From contig NZ_CP064655.1 of NCBI RefSeq assembly GCF_018141525.1, forward strand, positions 2,264,501 through 2,328,500: DNA of 64,000 nucleotides, read 5' to 3'. The position numbers and the translations under genes were made by a program. Shown here in pieces: positions 40,548 to 49,556 of this stretch. The number at the start of each line of letters is the position of its first letter. Position 1 is the first letter of the stretch. The notes below the pieces were generated by a model. The model searched no databases, was not told the origin of the DNA, and saw only the letters and a program-made list of their open reading frames with translations. Source of the stretch: Miltoncostaea marina. Its GTDB lineage: Bacteria; Actinomycetota; Thermoleophilia; Miltoncostaeales; Miltoncostaeaceae.

Positions 40548-42259
40548 GCGGGGGTCCTTTCGGTGATGACGTCCAGCACGTCCTCGGCGGTGAAGGGCAG
40601 CCCGTCGCACTTGGCGTGGCTCTCGACGCGCAGGCCGCACTCGCCGCGCACCAGGCGGGCGAGCTGGCCGGTGAAGTTGACCTCCGGCACCACCACGCGG
40701 CGGGCGCCGGCGCAGAAGGCCTCGACCCGCTCGGCCGGGAACGGCCCGAGCACCCGCGGGTAGAAGGCGCCGACCGACAGGCCCTCGGCGCGGGCCAGGT
40801 CGATCGCCTCGCGCACCGCGCCGTAGGTGGAGCCGAAGCCGATGATCGCGATGTCGGGCCGCTCGTCGCCGTACGACTCGTGGCGCACGATGCCGTTCCT
40901 GAGCGGCTCGAGCTTGGCCCAGCGCTTGGTCTGCATGGCGACGTGGTTCTCGGGCGTGTACGCCGGGTGGCCGTGCTCGTCGTGCTCGATGCCCGTCGCG
41001 ACGTACTGGCCGCCCTCCTGGCCCGGGATGCCCATCGGCGAGACCGAGTCGGGGGTGAGCTCGTAGCGCCGGTACCCCCCCTGCACGCCGGCGGCCGTCG
41101 CGCGCTGCCACAGCTCCACCGCGCTCGTGTCCGGCCGGTGGATCACCTCCATGCGGGTCGCGAGCCCCTGGTCGGTGAGCAGGATGACCGGCACCTGGTA
41201 GCGCTCGGAGTAGTTGAACGCGTCGATCGCCGACCAGAAGCAGTCCTCGACGGTGGTCGGCGCGATCACCACGCGCGGCGCCTCGCCGTGGCCGCCGTAC
41301 AGGGCGTGCTGCAGGTCGGACTGCTCGGTCTTCGTGGGCAGGCCCGTGGAGGGGCCGCCGCGCTGGGCGTCCACGATCACGCAGGGGATCTCCGCCGTGC
41401 CGGCGTAGCCCAGCATCTCCGTCATCAGCGACAGGCCGGGCCCGGAGGTGGCGGTCATCGCCTTGGCGCCGGCGTACGAGGCCCCCAGCACCGAGGAGAT
41501 CGAGGCGATCTCGTCCTCGCACTGGATCGTGATGCCGCCGACCTGGGGCAGCTTGGCGGACAGCCACTCGAGGATGTCGGAGGCCGGCGTGATCGGGTAG
41601 CCGGCGAAGTAGCGCAGCCCGGCGGCCACGGCCCCCACCGCGATCGCCTGGTTGCCCGACAGCAGGATGCGGTCCTCCTCGACCTCCACCGGGTCGACGA
41701 TCGCCAGGGAGCCGCGCAGGTCGGCGCCCTCGTCGCCGCCGGCCCGCAGCGCCGCGATGTTGGCGTCGGCCACGCCCTGCTTGTGGGCGTAGCGGCGCAG
41801 CACCAGCTCCTCGATCGGCGTGGTGGTGAACGAGATCACCCCGGCCACCGCCCCGACGGCCACCATGTTCTTGGCCCGCAGGCTGCCGCCGATCTCGCGG
41901 GCGAGCTGCTCCATCCGCACCGGGCGCGCGCGGGCGGCGTAGGCCTCGGGGATCTCGACGGCCGTCTGGTCGTAGAGGATGACCCCGTCGGGCGCGAGCG
42001 AGTCCCAGTGGAGGTCCCAGGCCTCCTGGTTGAAGCACACCAGCAGGTCGACCCGCTTGCCGTGGCTGTAGATGCGCTCGCCGCCCATGCGCACCTGGTA
42101 CATGCACGGCCCGCCCTTGATCTCGGCCGGGTAGGTGCGGAAGGTCTGGGTCCAGTAGCCGCCGCGCGCGGCGGCCTGGGTGAGGATGTCCCCGGACGAG
42201 ATCACGCCCTCGCCGGACTCCCCGGCGAGTCGGATCACCACGCTCGAGCGTGCGGTCAC
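40544..42259 (-). CDS. korA: 2-oxoglutarate (2-oxoacid):ferredoxin oxidoreductase, alpha-gamma fusion
   Basis: 571 residues from GTG 42259, chosen because GAGGAGGG precedes it. The gamma part (about 5-180: VVIRLAGESGEGVISSGDIL, CMYQVRMGG, NMVAVGAVAG) is fused to alpha (about 195-570: AGYPITPASDIL, EDEIASISSVLGASYAGAKAMTATSGPG, GLPTKTEQSDL). The alpha part helps bind CoA and the substrate. A start 14 residues earlier is possible. Divergent from the GGDEF gene; the 200-base gap in between holds GTATTCA-like sequence near 42416 that could be a -10. Confidence 0.9.
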   Translation of the reverse strand: MTARSSVVIRLAGESGEGVISSGDILTQAAARGGYWTQTFRTYPAEIKGGPCMYQVRMGGERIYSHGKRVDLLVCFNQEAWDLHWDSLAPDGVILYDQTAVEIPEAYAARARPVRMEQLAREIGGSLRAKNMVAVGAVAGVISFTTTPIEELVLRRYAHKQGVADANIAALRAGGDEGADLRGSLAIVDPVEVEEDRILLSGNQAIAVGAVAAGLRYFAGYPITPASDILEWLSAKLPQVGGITIQCEDEIASISSVLGASYAGAKAMTATSGPGLSLMTEMLGYAGTAEIPCVIVDAQRGGPSTGLPTKTEQSDLQHALYGGHGEAPRVVIAPTTVEDCFWSAIDAFNYSERYQVPVILLTDQGLATRMEVIHRPDTSAVELWQRATAAGVQGGYRRYELTPDSVSPMGIPGQEGGQYVATGIEHDEHGHPAYTPENHVAMQTKRWAKLEPLRNGIVRHESYGDERPDIAIIGFGSTYGAVREAIDLARAEGLSVGAFYPRVLGPFPAERVEAFCAGARRVVVPEVNFTGQLARLVRGECGLRVESHAKCDGLPFTAEDVLDVITERTPA

Positions 42260-42465
42260 GGCTGTTCGCCCTCCTCGGTCACGCGGGGGGCGGCGCCGCA
42301 CCCGTGACGTGTTGTTCGTGGCGGATGTTACTCACGCGCTCCCCGGCCGGGCAAGCGGGCCCGCCGCGGCCGCCGCGCCCCCCGTCCGGCGGGTTTCCGC
42401 CCCGCACGCCGCGTGTATTCAGAAGCCGTGACGCGGTCAGCGCCCCGCACGGGGGTCCGACACCG

Positions 42466-45400
42466 GTGAACCGGGAGACCTGGGAGACGCTCGCGCGCGC
42501 CTTCGGCGACCCCCTGCTGCTGGTCGCCACCGACGGGCGCATCGTGGCCTGGAGCGCGGCGGCCGAGGACGCGCTGCCGCGGCTGGCCGGGCGGCCGGCG
42601 GACGGGGTGCGCCTGGCCGACGTCGCCGACGGGCCGGAGGGCGGCGTCGCGGCGGCGCTCGCCGACGCCGCCGCCACGGACGCGCCGGCCGCGCGGGAGC
42701 TGCGGCCGCTGGCGCGCGACGGCCCGCCGCTCGACCCCGTCGTCTGCCGTGTCGCGCGCGGCCCCGAGGGCGCCGGGGGGCCGCTCGCGATGCTGCGGCT
42801 GGGCGCCCCGGCCGGCGAGGAGCGCCGGCGCGCCGTCCGCGACCAGCAGGCGCTGCAACGGGTGGCCGCCCAGGTGGCGGGCGCCGCCGGCCCCGAGGAG
42901 GTCTTCGGGCTGGTCGCGTGCGAGGTCGCGGGCCTGCTGGACGCCGACGCCGGCGTGGTCTGGCGCTTCGAGGGCGACGTCGCCAGGGCCGTCGGCGCGT
43001 GGGGCGCCGGCCCCACGGTGCGCGGCACGCGCTTCCCGCTGCGCGGCCGCGGGGCCCTCGTGCGCGTGATGCGGTCCGGGCGGCCGGTGCGCGTGCGCTA
43101 CGACGAGGCGGGCGGCGAGGTCGACGACGCCACCCGGGAACGGGTGGCACGGGAGGGGTACCGCTCCGCGGTCGCCGCCCCCATCCGGGCCCACGGCGCG
43201 GTCTGGGGCACCGTCTACGCGGCGCGCGTGCAGGGCGGCGAGCTGCCCGAGGACGCCGAGGACCGCATCGGCCGCTTCGCCGAGCTCGTGGGCATCGCGG
43301 TCGTGGGCGCCGACCAGCGCCGCGCGCTGGTGGAGCAGGCGGCGGAGCACCGGGCGGTCGGCCGGGTGGCGACCGCCATCGCCGAGGGGGCGCCCCCTGA
43401 CCGGGTCTTCCGGCTGGTCTGCGCCGAGGCGGCGGCGCTGGCGGGGGCCGCCGCGGGCGCGGTGCTGCAGCGCACCGGCGACGAGACGGCCCGGGTGCGC
43501 GCGGTCTGGCGCAGCGCCGAGGCGCCCCCCGAGCCGGCCGAGGGCGACGAGATCCACATCGCCGCCGCCGTCGCCGACCTGGCCGTGACCCCGGGCCCGC
43601 CGGCGCGCACGGCGCGCCGCGGGCGCGACTGGCGGGCCGCCTGGGGGGACATCGTGGCGGCGACGATCCTCGTCGAGGGGGCGCCCTGGGGCGTGCTGGC
43701 GGTCGGCGCGACGCCGGAGGGGCGGCTGCCCGGGGCGACGGAGGGGCGCCTGAGCCGGTTCGCCGAGCTGGTCGGCGTGGCGGTGGCGAACGCCGAGGCG
43801 CGACGGTCCGCGCTCGAGCGGGCGCGCGAGCAGGAGGCGCTGCGCCGGGTGGCCACCGCGGTGGCCGCCGACGAGGAGCCCGAGGAGGTCCTCGGGCTGA
43901 TCTGCCGGGAGGCCGCCCGGCTGCTCGGCGCGGACGCCGCGGGCGTGCTGCGCTTCGTCGACGACCGGCGGGGCGTGGTCGTGGTCACGACGGCGCCGCC
44001 GGGCCACGGCACGCCGGGGGCCGGCGACGCCGTCGACCTCGGCGAGCAGCCGGGACCGGCCGCCCTCCTGGCCGGCGGGGCGACCGCCCGCTTCGGCGGC
44101 GCCGGCGCGGCGCCGTCGTGGCTCGGCCCGTACCGGCACGGCGCCGGCGCGCCGATCGTGCTGGGCCGGGAGGCCTGGGGCGTGGTCGGCGTGGCCGCCC
44201 GCGACCAGGCGGTCACCGACGCGGGCCTGCGGCGGCTCGCGGGCCTCGGCGACCTGGCGAGCGTCGCGATCGCCAACGCCGAGGCGCGGCGCCGGTCGGT
44301 CGACGACGCCGCCGCCGCCATCGCGGGCGGCGACCTCGACATGCGCGCCACGCTCGAGGCGATCGTGCAGTCCGCCCGCCGCGCCCTCGACGCCGACCGG
44401 GTCACCTGCGTGGTGCTCGACGAGCACGGCCGGGGCATCGACAGCGTGGCGACGACCGCGGCCGGCGCGGAGGCCGAGGCCATCGTGGCCGCCGCGCACG
44501 ACGATCCGGGCCGGGCGATGCTCGAACGGCTGCTTGGCGCCGGCGAGGCGATGGTCGTCTGCGAGGACACCGGGACACTGCCCGGCGAGCAGCCGCAGGA
44601 GGCCCTGCGGGCCGACGTGGGCGCGTACATCGCCGTGCTGCTCGAGCACCGCTCCGTCGGCGCGGGCGGCGGGAGGGCGCCGCTCGGCCTGCTGGTGGCG
44701 ATCGTCCGGATGCCGCGGCGGTTCACGCCGGTCGACCGGGCGACGGCGCGCAGCCTGGCGAGCATCGCCGAGCTGGCGATCGCCAACTCGCGGCTGCACC
44801 GGCGGACGCTGGACCACCTGGCCGAGGCCGAGCTGCTGGCGGCGGTCGACCCGCTCACCGGCCTCGCCAACCACCGCGTGTTCCACGAGCGGCTGCGCGA
44901 GGAGGCCGACCGCGCGCACCGGCACGGCCGGCCGCTGGCGGTGGCGATGTTCGACATCGACCACTTCAAGGACGTCAACGACCGGCTCGGCCATCAGGTG
45001 GGCGACGAGGTGCTGGCCGAGGTGGCCCGCCGGCTGCGCGACCAGGCGCGCCCCGGCGACCTCGTGGCGCGCATCGGTGGCGAGGAGTTCGCCTGGCTGC
45101 TGCCGGAGAGCGACTCGCTCGACGCCTGGCACGCGTCCGAGCGCGCCCGCGAGGCGATCCGCTCGCGGCCGTTCGCCATGGGCCAGCGCTGCACGATCTC
45201 CGCCGGGGTCGCCGAGCTCGCGCAGGCGGCCGACGCGGGCGACCTCGTGCGGCTGGCCGACGGCGCCCTCTACTGGGCCAAGGCGCACGGCCGCGACGTG
45301 AGCTACCGCTACTCGCCGGACGTGGTCGAGGAGCTGTCGGCGCAGGAGCGCGCCGACCGCCTGGAGCGCTCGCAGGCGCTCAACGCGATCCGCGTGCTCG

Positions 45401-45957
45401 CGCGCGCGGTGGACGCCAAGGACCCCTCCACCCGCCGGCACTCCGAGCGCGTGGCCGAGCTCGCCGACCTGATCGCCTGCGAGCTCGGGTGGAGCCACGA
45501 GCGGCGGCTGGCCCTGCGCGCCGCGGGGCTCGTCCACGACGTGGGCAAGATCGGGGTGCCCGACTCGATCCTCTTCAAGCCGGGCCGGCTGACGAGGTCG
45601 GAGTACGAGCTCGTGAAGCAGCACGCCCCGCTCGGCGCGCAGATCGTGGCCGACGTGCTCGCCGCCGACCAGGTGGGCTGGGTGCGCTCGCACCACGAGC
45701 GCGAGGACGGCTCCGGCTACCCCGACGGCCTGCGCGGCGACGCGATCCCGATGGGCGCGCGCATCCTCGCCGTGGCCGACGCCTGGGACGTGATGACGAG
45801 CTCCCGGGCCTACTCACCGCCGATCTCGGCGCTGGAGGCCACCCGCGAGTGCGCCGGCGCGGTCGGGCGCCAGTTCCACCCGGACGTGGTCGCCGCGCTC
45901 GAGCGGCTGGTGGCGGCGGAGGCGGTGCCGGTGGCCCCGGTCAGCGAGGCCGCCTGA
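42466..45957 (+). CDS. Multidomain c-di-GMP protein (PAS, four GAF, GGDEF, HD-GYP)
   Basis: 1163 residues from GTG 42466. PAS-like (about 5-90), then GAF-like repeats starting near 125, 285, 446 and 612, each opening with a helix such as QQALQRVAAQVAGA, EHRAVGRVATAIAEG and QEALRRVATAVAAD. GGDEF at about 790-950 has the active RIGGEEFAW and an upstream RPGD inhibitory site. HD-GYP at about 990-1150 has VHDVGKIGVPD and HHEREDGSGYPDG. It can in principle make and break c-di-GMP. No membrane helix, so it is cytosolic. Signal unknown. Confidence 0.9.
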   Translation: MNRETWETLARAFGDPLLLVATDGRIVAWSAAAEDALPRLAGRPADGVRLADVADGPEGGVAAALADAAATDAPAARELRPLARDGPPLDPVVCRVARGPEGAGGPLAMLRLGAPAGEERRRAVRDQQALQRVAAQVAGAAGPEEVFGLVACEVAGLLDADAGVVWRFEGDVARAVGAWGAGPTVRGTRFPLRGRGALVRVMRSGRPVRVRYDEAGGEVDDATRERVAREGYRSAVAAPIRAHGAVWGTVYAARVQGGELPEDAEDRIGRFAELVGIAVVGADQRRALVEQAAEHRAVGRVATAIAEGAPPDRVFRLVCAEAAALAGAAAGAVLQRTGDETARVRAVWRSAEAPPEPAEGDEIHIAAAVADLAVTPGPPARTARRGRDWRAAWGDIVAATILVEGAPWGVLAVGATPEGRLPGATEGRLSRFAELVGVAVANAEARRSALERAREQEALRRVATAVAADEEPEEVLGLICREAARLLGADAAGVLRFVDDRRGVVVVTTAPPGHGTPGAGDAVDLGEQPGPAALLAGGATARFGGAGAAPSWLGPYRHGAGAPIVLGREAWGVVGVAARDQAVTDAGLRRLAGLGDLASVAIANAEARRRSVDDAAAAIAGGDLDMRATLEAIVQSARRALDADRVTCVVLDEHGRGIDSVATTAAGAEAEAIVAAAHDDPGRAMLERLLGAGEAMVVCEDTGTLPGEQPQEALRADVGAYIAVLLEHRSVGAGGGRAPLGLLVAIVRMPRRFTPVDRATARSLASIAELAIANSRLHRRTLDHLAEAELLAAVDPLTGLANHRVFHERLREEADRAHRHGRPLAVAMFDIDHFKDVNDRLGHQVGDEVLAEVARRLRDQARPGDLVARIGGEEFAWLLPESDSLDAWHASERAREAIRSRPFAMGQRCTISAGVAELAQAADAGDLVRLADGALYWAKAHGRDVSYRYSPDVVEELSAQERADRLERSQALNAIRVLARAVDAKDPSTRRHSERVAELADLIACELGWSHERRLALRAAGLVHDVGKIGVPDSILFKPGRLTRSEYELVKQHAPLGAQIVADVLAADQVGWVRSHHEREDGSGYPDGLRGDAIPMGARILAVADAWDVMTSSRAYSPPISALEATRECAGAVGRQFHPDVVAALERLVAAEAVPVAPVSEAA

Positions 45958-45972
45958 CGCCGCCCGCGCCGC

Positions 45973-46995
45973 TCAGCCGGCCGGCGGCCAGCGCTCCTCG
46001 GGCGGCCGCTCGACGTTCGGCACCGCCATCCGGCCCGCCGCGGGGTCGGCCGCCTCGTAGGGGCGGATGACCGGCGCGCGCCAGGCCTCGTAGGCCGCGC
46101 AGGCGCCGTCCGGGTCGCCGGGGTGGCTGGCGATCGCCTCGGCCAGCGCGTGGGCGTCGCCCAGGCCGAGGGCCGCGCCGACGCCGGTCTCGGGGCCGAA
46201 GAAGTGGGCGGCGTCGCCGATCAGCACCACCCCGGGCGCCCACCAGCGCGCCGCCCGCAGCACGGCCGGCTCCTGGTAGAGGAGCTGGTCGACCGAGGTC
46301 ACGCCGGCCACCGCCTCGGCGGCCTCGGGCATGAGGCGGGCGAACGACTCGCGGAAGGCCGCCACGCCGGGCGCGAGCGCGGCCTCGCGGCCCACCCGGT
46401 CGATGGTGCGCCAGCCGGCCGAGCCCTCCGGCCAGCCCAGCAGCCCCATCTGGCCGCCGTCGGACAGGTAGCGCATCGAGAACGAACGGTCGATCACCCG
46501 GGGGCTCATGAAGGTGAGGGTGGCGTCGGCGAGCGACGAGACCTCGGCCTCGAGCCCGGCCATCGCCCGCACCGGCGAGCGGACGCCGTCGCACGCCACC
46601 ACGAGGTCGGCCGGCACCGGCGCGGCGCCGTCGGGGCCCTCCGCGACGACGCCGGTCACGCGACCGCCCTCGCGCGCGAGGGCGGTCACCGTCACGCCGT
46701 GGCGCACCGGCACGCCCTCCCCGAGCGCCGCCAGCAGGTGGCCCACCTCCAGGCAGATCGCCACGGGCACGCCGTCCGGGCCGGGCGCGATGTCCCAGCC
46801 GGCCGCGCGCACGCGTCCCAGCAGCCCGAGGTCCTCGAGCGCCGGAAAGCCCTGGAAGCCGAGCATGAACGGCCGTCGCTGGTAGGCCCCCGGCGGCATC
46901 CGCTCGAGCACGACCGGGTCGTGTCCGCGGGCGCGCAGGAGCCGCGCGAGGGTCAGCCCCACCATGCCGCCGCCCACGATCACGGTCCGCGTCAC
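45973..46995 (-). CDS. FAD-dependent monooxygenase
   Basis: 340 residues from GTG 46995. Class A flavin hydroxylase: TRTVIVGGGMVGLTLARLL (GxGxxG, residues 2-20), LVVACDGVRSPVR near 165, and GDAAHFFGPETGVGAALGLGDA near 280, which bind FAD. Substrates of this family include phenols and polyketides; this one cannot be named. Divergent from the HipA-like gene with overlapping -10 elements. Confidence 0.85.
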   Translation of the reverse strand: MTRTVIVGGGMVGLTLARLLRARGHDPVVLERMPPGAYQRRPFMLGFQGFPALEDLGLLGRVRAAGWDIAPGPDGVPVAICLEVGHLLAALGEGVPVRHGVTVTALAREGGRVTGVVAEGPDGAAPVPADLVVACDGVRSPVRAMAGLEAEVSSLADATLTFMSPRVIDRSFSMRYLSDGGQMGLLGWPEGSAGWRTIDRVGREAALAPGVAAFRESFARLMPEAAEAVAGVTSVDQLLYQEPAVLRAARWWAPGVVLIGDAAHFFGPETGVGAALGLGDAHALAEAIASHPGDPDGACAAYEAWRAPVIRPYEAADPAAGRMAVPNVERPPEERWPPAG

Positions 46996-47019
46996 GGCCC
47001 CAGGGTAGTCTCGCAGCCG
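46996..47019. promoter_or_regulatory. Overlapping divergent leaderless promoters
   Basis: The 24 bases between GTG 46995 (minus) and ATG 47020 (plus) hold AGGGTAGTCT (47002-47011). Minus -10 TACCCT occupies 47007-47002, six bases before the GTG; plus -10 TAGTCT occupies 47006-47011, eight bases before the ATG. The two hexamers share the TA at 47006-47007, so the two RNA polymerases cannot initiate at once. Confidence 0.62.
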
Positions 47020-47820
47020 ATGAGCGGCCCACCCGCGCCCGGCCCCGCGCTCACGCGGGTCGCCGCCACCCGCTACGTGACCCCCCTGCGCGAGGGCGGC
47101 TCGCTGCCCGCGCTCGTGGAGGCGGACGATGACGGCCTCTACGTCCTCAAGTTCCGCGGCGCCGGCCAGGGCCCGAAGGTGCTCGTGGCCGAGATCCTGG
47201 CCGGCGAGATCGCGCGCGAGCTGGGGCTGCCGATGCCGGAGATCGTGCTCGTCGACCTCGACCCCGCTCTCGGCGGCGCCGAGCCCGACCCGGAGATCCA
47301 CGACCTGCTGCGCGCCAGCCGCGGTGTGAACGTGGGCCTCGACTACCTGCCGGGCTCGCTGCCCTACGACCCGGCCGACGGGCGGTCGATCGACCCGGCC
47401 CTCGCCGCCGAGGTCGTCTGGCTCGACGCCCTGCTGACGAACGTCGACCGCACGGCGAGCAACCCCAACCTGCTCGTGTGGCACGAGCGCCTGTGGCTCA
47501 TCGACCACGGCGCCGCGCTCTACGCCCACCACGGCGACCCGGCGCTCGGTGGCGCCTGGGGCCGCCCCTTCCCGGCGATCGCGCAGCACGTCCTGCTGGA
47601 CCTCGCCGGGTCGGTCGCCGAGGCCGACGCGCGCCTGGCGCCTCGCCTCGACCCGGCCACGATCGAGCGGGTCGTCGACCTCGTGCCCGACGAGCTGCTC
47701 GACGACGAGCCCGGCATGACGCCCGCCGAGCGGCGGGCGGCGTACCGCGACCACCTCACCCGCCGCGCGGCCGCGCCGCGTGCCTTCGTCCGCGAGGCCG
47801 AGGATGCCCGGGGCGCGTAA
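47020..47820 (+). CDS. HipA-like kinase-fold protein
   Basis: 266 residues, leaderless ATG. Matches the small HipA-like family: VTPLREGGSLPALVEADDDGLYVLKFRGAGQGPKVLVAEILAGEIARELGLP (nucleotide-binding lobe with Lys), then DALLTNVDRTASNPNLLVW and LWLIDHGAALY with the catalytic D-x-N and DHG in place of DFD. Often paired with a DUF3037 gene, as here (17-base overlap). Proposed Ser/Thr kinase; the target is unknown. Not a full HipBA system: no HipB-like gene lies nearby. Confidence 0.8.
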   Translation: MSGPPAPGPALTRVAATRYVTPLREGGSLPALVEADDDGLYVLKFRGAGQGPKVLVAEILAGEIARELGLPMPEIVLVDLDPALGGAEPDPEIHDLLRASRGVNVGLDYLPGSLPYDPADGRSIDPALAAEVVWLDALLTNVDRTASNPNLLVWHERLWLIDHGAALYAHHGDPALGGAWGRPFPAIAQHVLLDLAGSVAEADARLAPRLDPATIERVVDLVPDELLDDEPGMTPAERRAAYRDHLTRRAAAPRAFVREAEDARGA

Positions 47821-48235
47821 CCCGTTCCAGTACGCCGTGCTGCGGGTCGTGCCGAGCCTCGAGCGGGGGGAGTGCGTCAACGCGGGCGTCGTGCTGTTCG
47901 CCCGCACGGCCGACTTCCTCGGCCTGCGCACGGGGCTCGACCCCGCCCGACTGCGCGCCCTGTCGCCCGAGACCGACCCCGGGCCGGTCCTGGCCCACCT
48001 GGCCGGCCTGGAGCGCGTGGCCCGCGGCGAGCCGGACGCCGGCCCGATCGCGCGCATGCCGCGCCACGGCCGCTTCCACTGGCTCGTGGCGCCGTCCAGC
48101 ACCATCGTCCAGCCCTCGGCGGTGCACACCGGGGTCTGCGACGACCCGGCCGCGATGCTCGACCACCTCCACGACCGGCTCGTGCGGCCCGGGCCGGCGC
48201 CCGGCGCCGGCCCGGGCCGCCGCCCGCCCCGCTAG
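47804..48235 (+). CDS. DUF3037 protein
   Basis: 143 residues from ATG 47804. Typical of DUF3037: NPFQYAVLRVVPSLERGECVNAGVVLF, then RFHWLVAPSSTIVQPSAVHTGVCDDP. Overlaps the HipA-like gene and is probably co-translated; the conserved pairing implies a joint role. Its stop TAG overlaps the -10 of the next gene. Confidence 0.83.
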   Translation: MPGARNPFQYAVLRVVPSLERGECVNAGVVLFARTADFLGLRTGLDPARLRALSPETDPGPVLAHLAGLERVARGEPDAGPIARMPRHGRFHWLVAPSSTIVQPSAVHTGVCDDPAAMLDHLHDRLVRPGPAPGAGPGRRPPR

Positions 48236-48247
48236 GCTCCCGGCATG
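48233..48247 (+). promoter_or_regulatory. Leaderless promoter of the zinc-ribbon gene
   Basis: TAGGCT at 48233-48238, six bases, then ATG at 48245. The TAG is also the stop codon of the DUF3037 gene. Confidence 0.5.
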
Positions 48248-48433
48248 AGCGAGACCGAGACCACGACGGCCGAGCCGCCCGCCTGCGAGCGCTGCGGCAC
48301 GCGCACGTTCCCCTCACGACGCAAGATGAAGGCCCACGGCCTGGACATCGCCGAGCGCAAGGCGATCCCGGTGGAGCGGGTCGTCGACACCTGGCGCTGC
48401 CCCCGCTGCGGGCGCGAGACGCCGCGCGACTGA
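48245..48433 (+). CDS. Small zinc-ribbon protein
   Basis: 62 residues. Two Cys pairs, ACERCGTRTF near residue 14 and RCPRCGRETP near 52, make a zinc ribbon with a helical basic middle (RRKMKAHGLDIAERKAIPVERVVDTW). Leaderless start. No known partner. Confidence 0.68.
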   Translation: MSETETTTAEPPACERCGTRTFPSRRKMKAHGLDIAERKAIPVERVVDTWRCPRCGRETPRD

Positions 48434-48488
48434 CCTCCCCGACCGGGCGGTGTGAGGCCGCCGCCGCCGCTGCTACGGTCGCGCCGCT

Positions 48489-49094
48489 GTGACCGACTGG
48501 GTCATCGACGTCATCAACGCGGCGGGCTACGCGGGGCTGTTCGGCCTGATGGTGCTGGAGTGCGTCTTCCCGCCCATCCCCAGCGAGGCCATCCTCCCCT
48601 TCGTCGGCTTCTCCGTCGCCGTGGGCGACATGAACTTCGCGCTCGCCGTGCTCGCGGCGACCGCCGGCGCCCTCACGGGCAACGTCGCGCTCTACGTCGC
48701 CGCCCGCCGCGGCGGCACCGCCCTGGTGCGCCGCCACGGCCACCGCGTCGGCGCGACCCCCGAGCGCATGCTCACCCTCGAGCGCTGGATGGACCGCTGG
48801 GGCTCGGCCACCGTCCTCGTCGGCCGGGCCGTCCCCCTCGCCCGCAGCGCCGTCTCCCTCCCCGCCGGCCTCGGCCGTTACCCCTTCGGCAGGTTCGTCG
48901 TCCTCACCACGATCGGCTCGGCGGCCTGGAACACCACCCTCATCGGGGTCGGCTGGGCGCTCGAGGACTCCTGGCGCAAGGTCGAGGAGCGGATGAGCGG
49001 GGCCTCCTACGCCGTGGTGGCGCTGATGGTGGTCGCCGCGATCGTGATCGCCCTCGTCGCCCGCAGGCGGCGCCGGGCCTCCCTCTCCCAGTAG
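48489..49094 (+). CDS. DedA/SNARE-associated family membrane protein
   Basis: 201 residues. DedA marks are intact: ECVFPPIPSEAILPFVG near residue 25, GALTGNVALYVAARRGG near 60, and GRAVPLARSAVSLPAGLGRYPFGRFVVLT near 115, with helices between and a final helix (VVALMVVAAIVIALVA). Family members translocate lipid carriers such as C55-P or move protons. GTG start; TACGGT lies 9 bases upstream. Confidence 0.9.
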   Translation: MTDWVIDVINAAGYAGLFGLMVLECVFPPIPSEAILPFVGFSVAVGDMNFALAVLAATAGALTGNVALYVAARRGGTALVRRHGHRVGATPERMLTLERWMDRWGSATVLVGRAVPLARSAVSLPAGLGRYPFGRFVVLTTIGSAAWNTTLIGVGWALEDSWRKVEERMSGASYAVVALMVVAAIVIALVARRRRRASLSQ

Positions 49095-49196
49095 GGCCAC
49101 CGCACCGCGGCCGGCCGGCGGGACCGCCGGGGACGTCCATCACCGGGCACCAGCCCCCGGGGCCCGGCACACTGGAGGGCGGAGAGGAGGGCGCCG

Positions 49197-49556
49197 ATGA
49201 GCGAGACGGACACCCGTCCGGCGGGGCGCCGGCGGGCCGAGAGCCGCGAGGAGATCGTCGCGCGGGTCACCCGCGAGCAGCAGGCGCTGCACCCGGCGCC
49301 GGTGTACGGCGAGCGGTCGCGGCGGCGGCTGAAGCGGTTCCTGGTGGCGATCTTCCCCGTCGGCCTGGTGGCCGGCTGGCTGTGCGGCGTCGCCTTCGGC
49401 TGGAACCCGGCCGAGTGGATCGGGTTCGCCGTCGGCCTGTGGCTGGCGCTCGCCTACCTCGGCTACGTGATCGTCACCGAGCGCGACGACGGGCGGGTGC
49501 ACGACGAGGTGCGGCGCCTGATGCGACGCGAGCGCGGGGGGCCGCCGCCCGGCTGA
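49197..49556 (+). CDS. Two-helix membrane protein, function unknown
   Basis: 119 residues with ATG behind GAGGAG. A basic cytosolic N-terminus (RRRAESREEIVARVTREQQAL) and two hydrophobic helices (FLVAIFPVGLVAGWLCGVAF and WIGFAVGLWLALAYLGYVIV), then a charged tail. Convergent with nhaA: the two stops abut as TGATCA within the palindrome GCTGATCAGC. Confidence 0.6.
   Translation: MSETDTRPAGRRRAESREEIVARVTREQQALHPAPVYGERSRRRLKRFLVAIFPVGLVAGWLCGVAFGWNPAEWIGFAVGLWLALAYLGYVIVTERDDGRVHDEVRRLMRRERGGPPPG

Noticed and set aside
42328-45696. Long minus-strand frame opposite the GGDEF/HD-GYP gene
   Set aside because: No domain content and the opposite strand has clear motifs in register; an effect of high GC.
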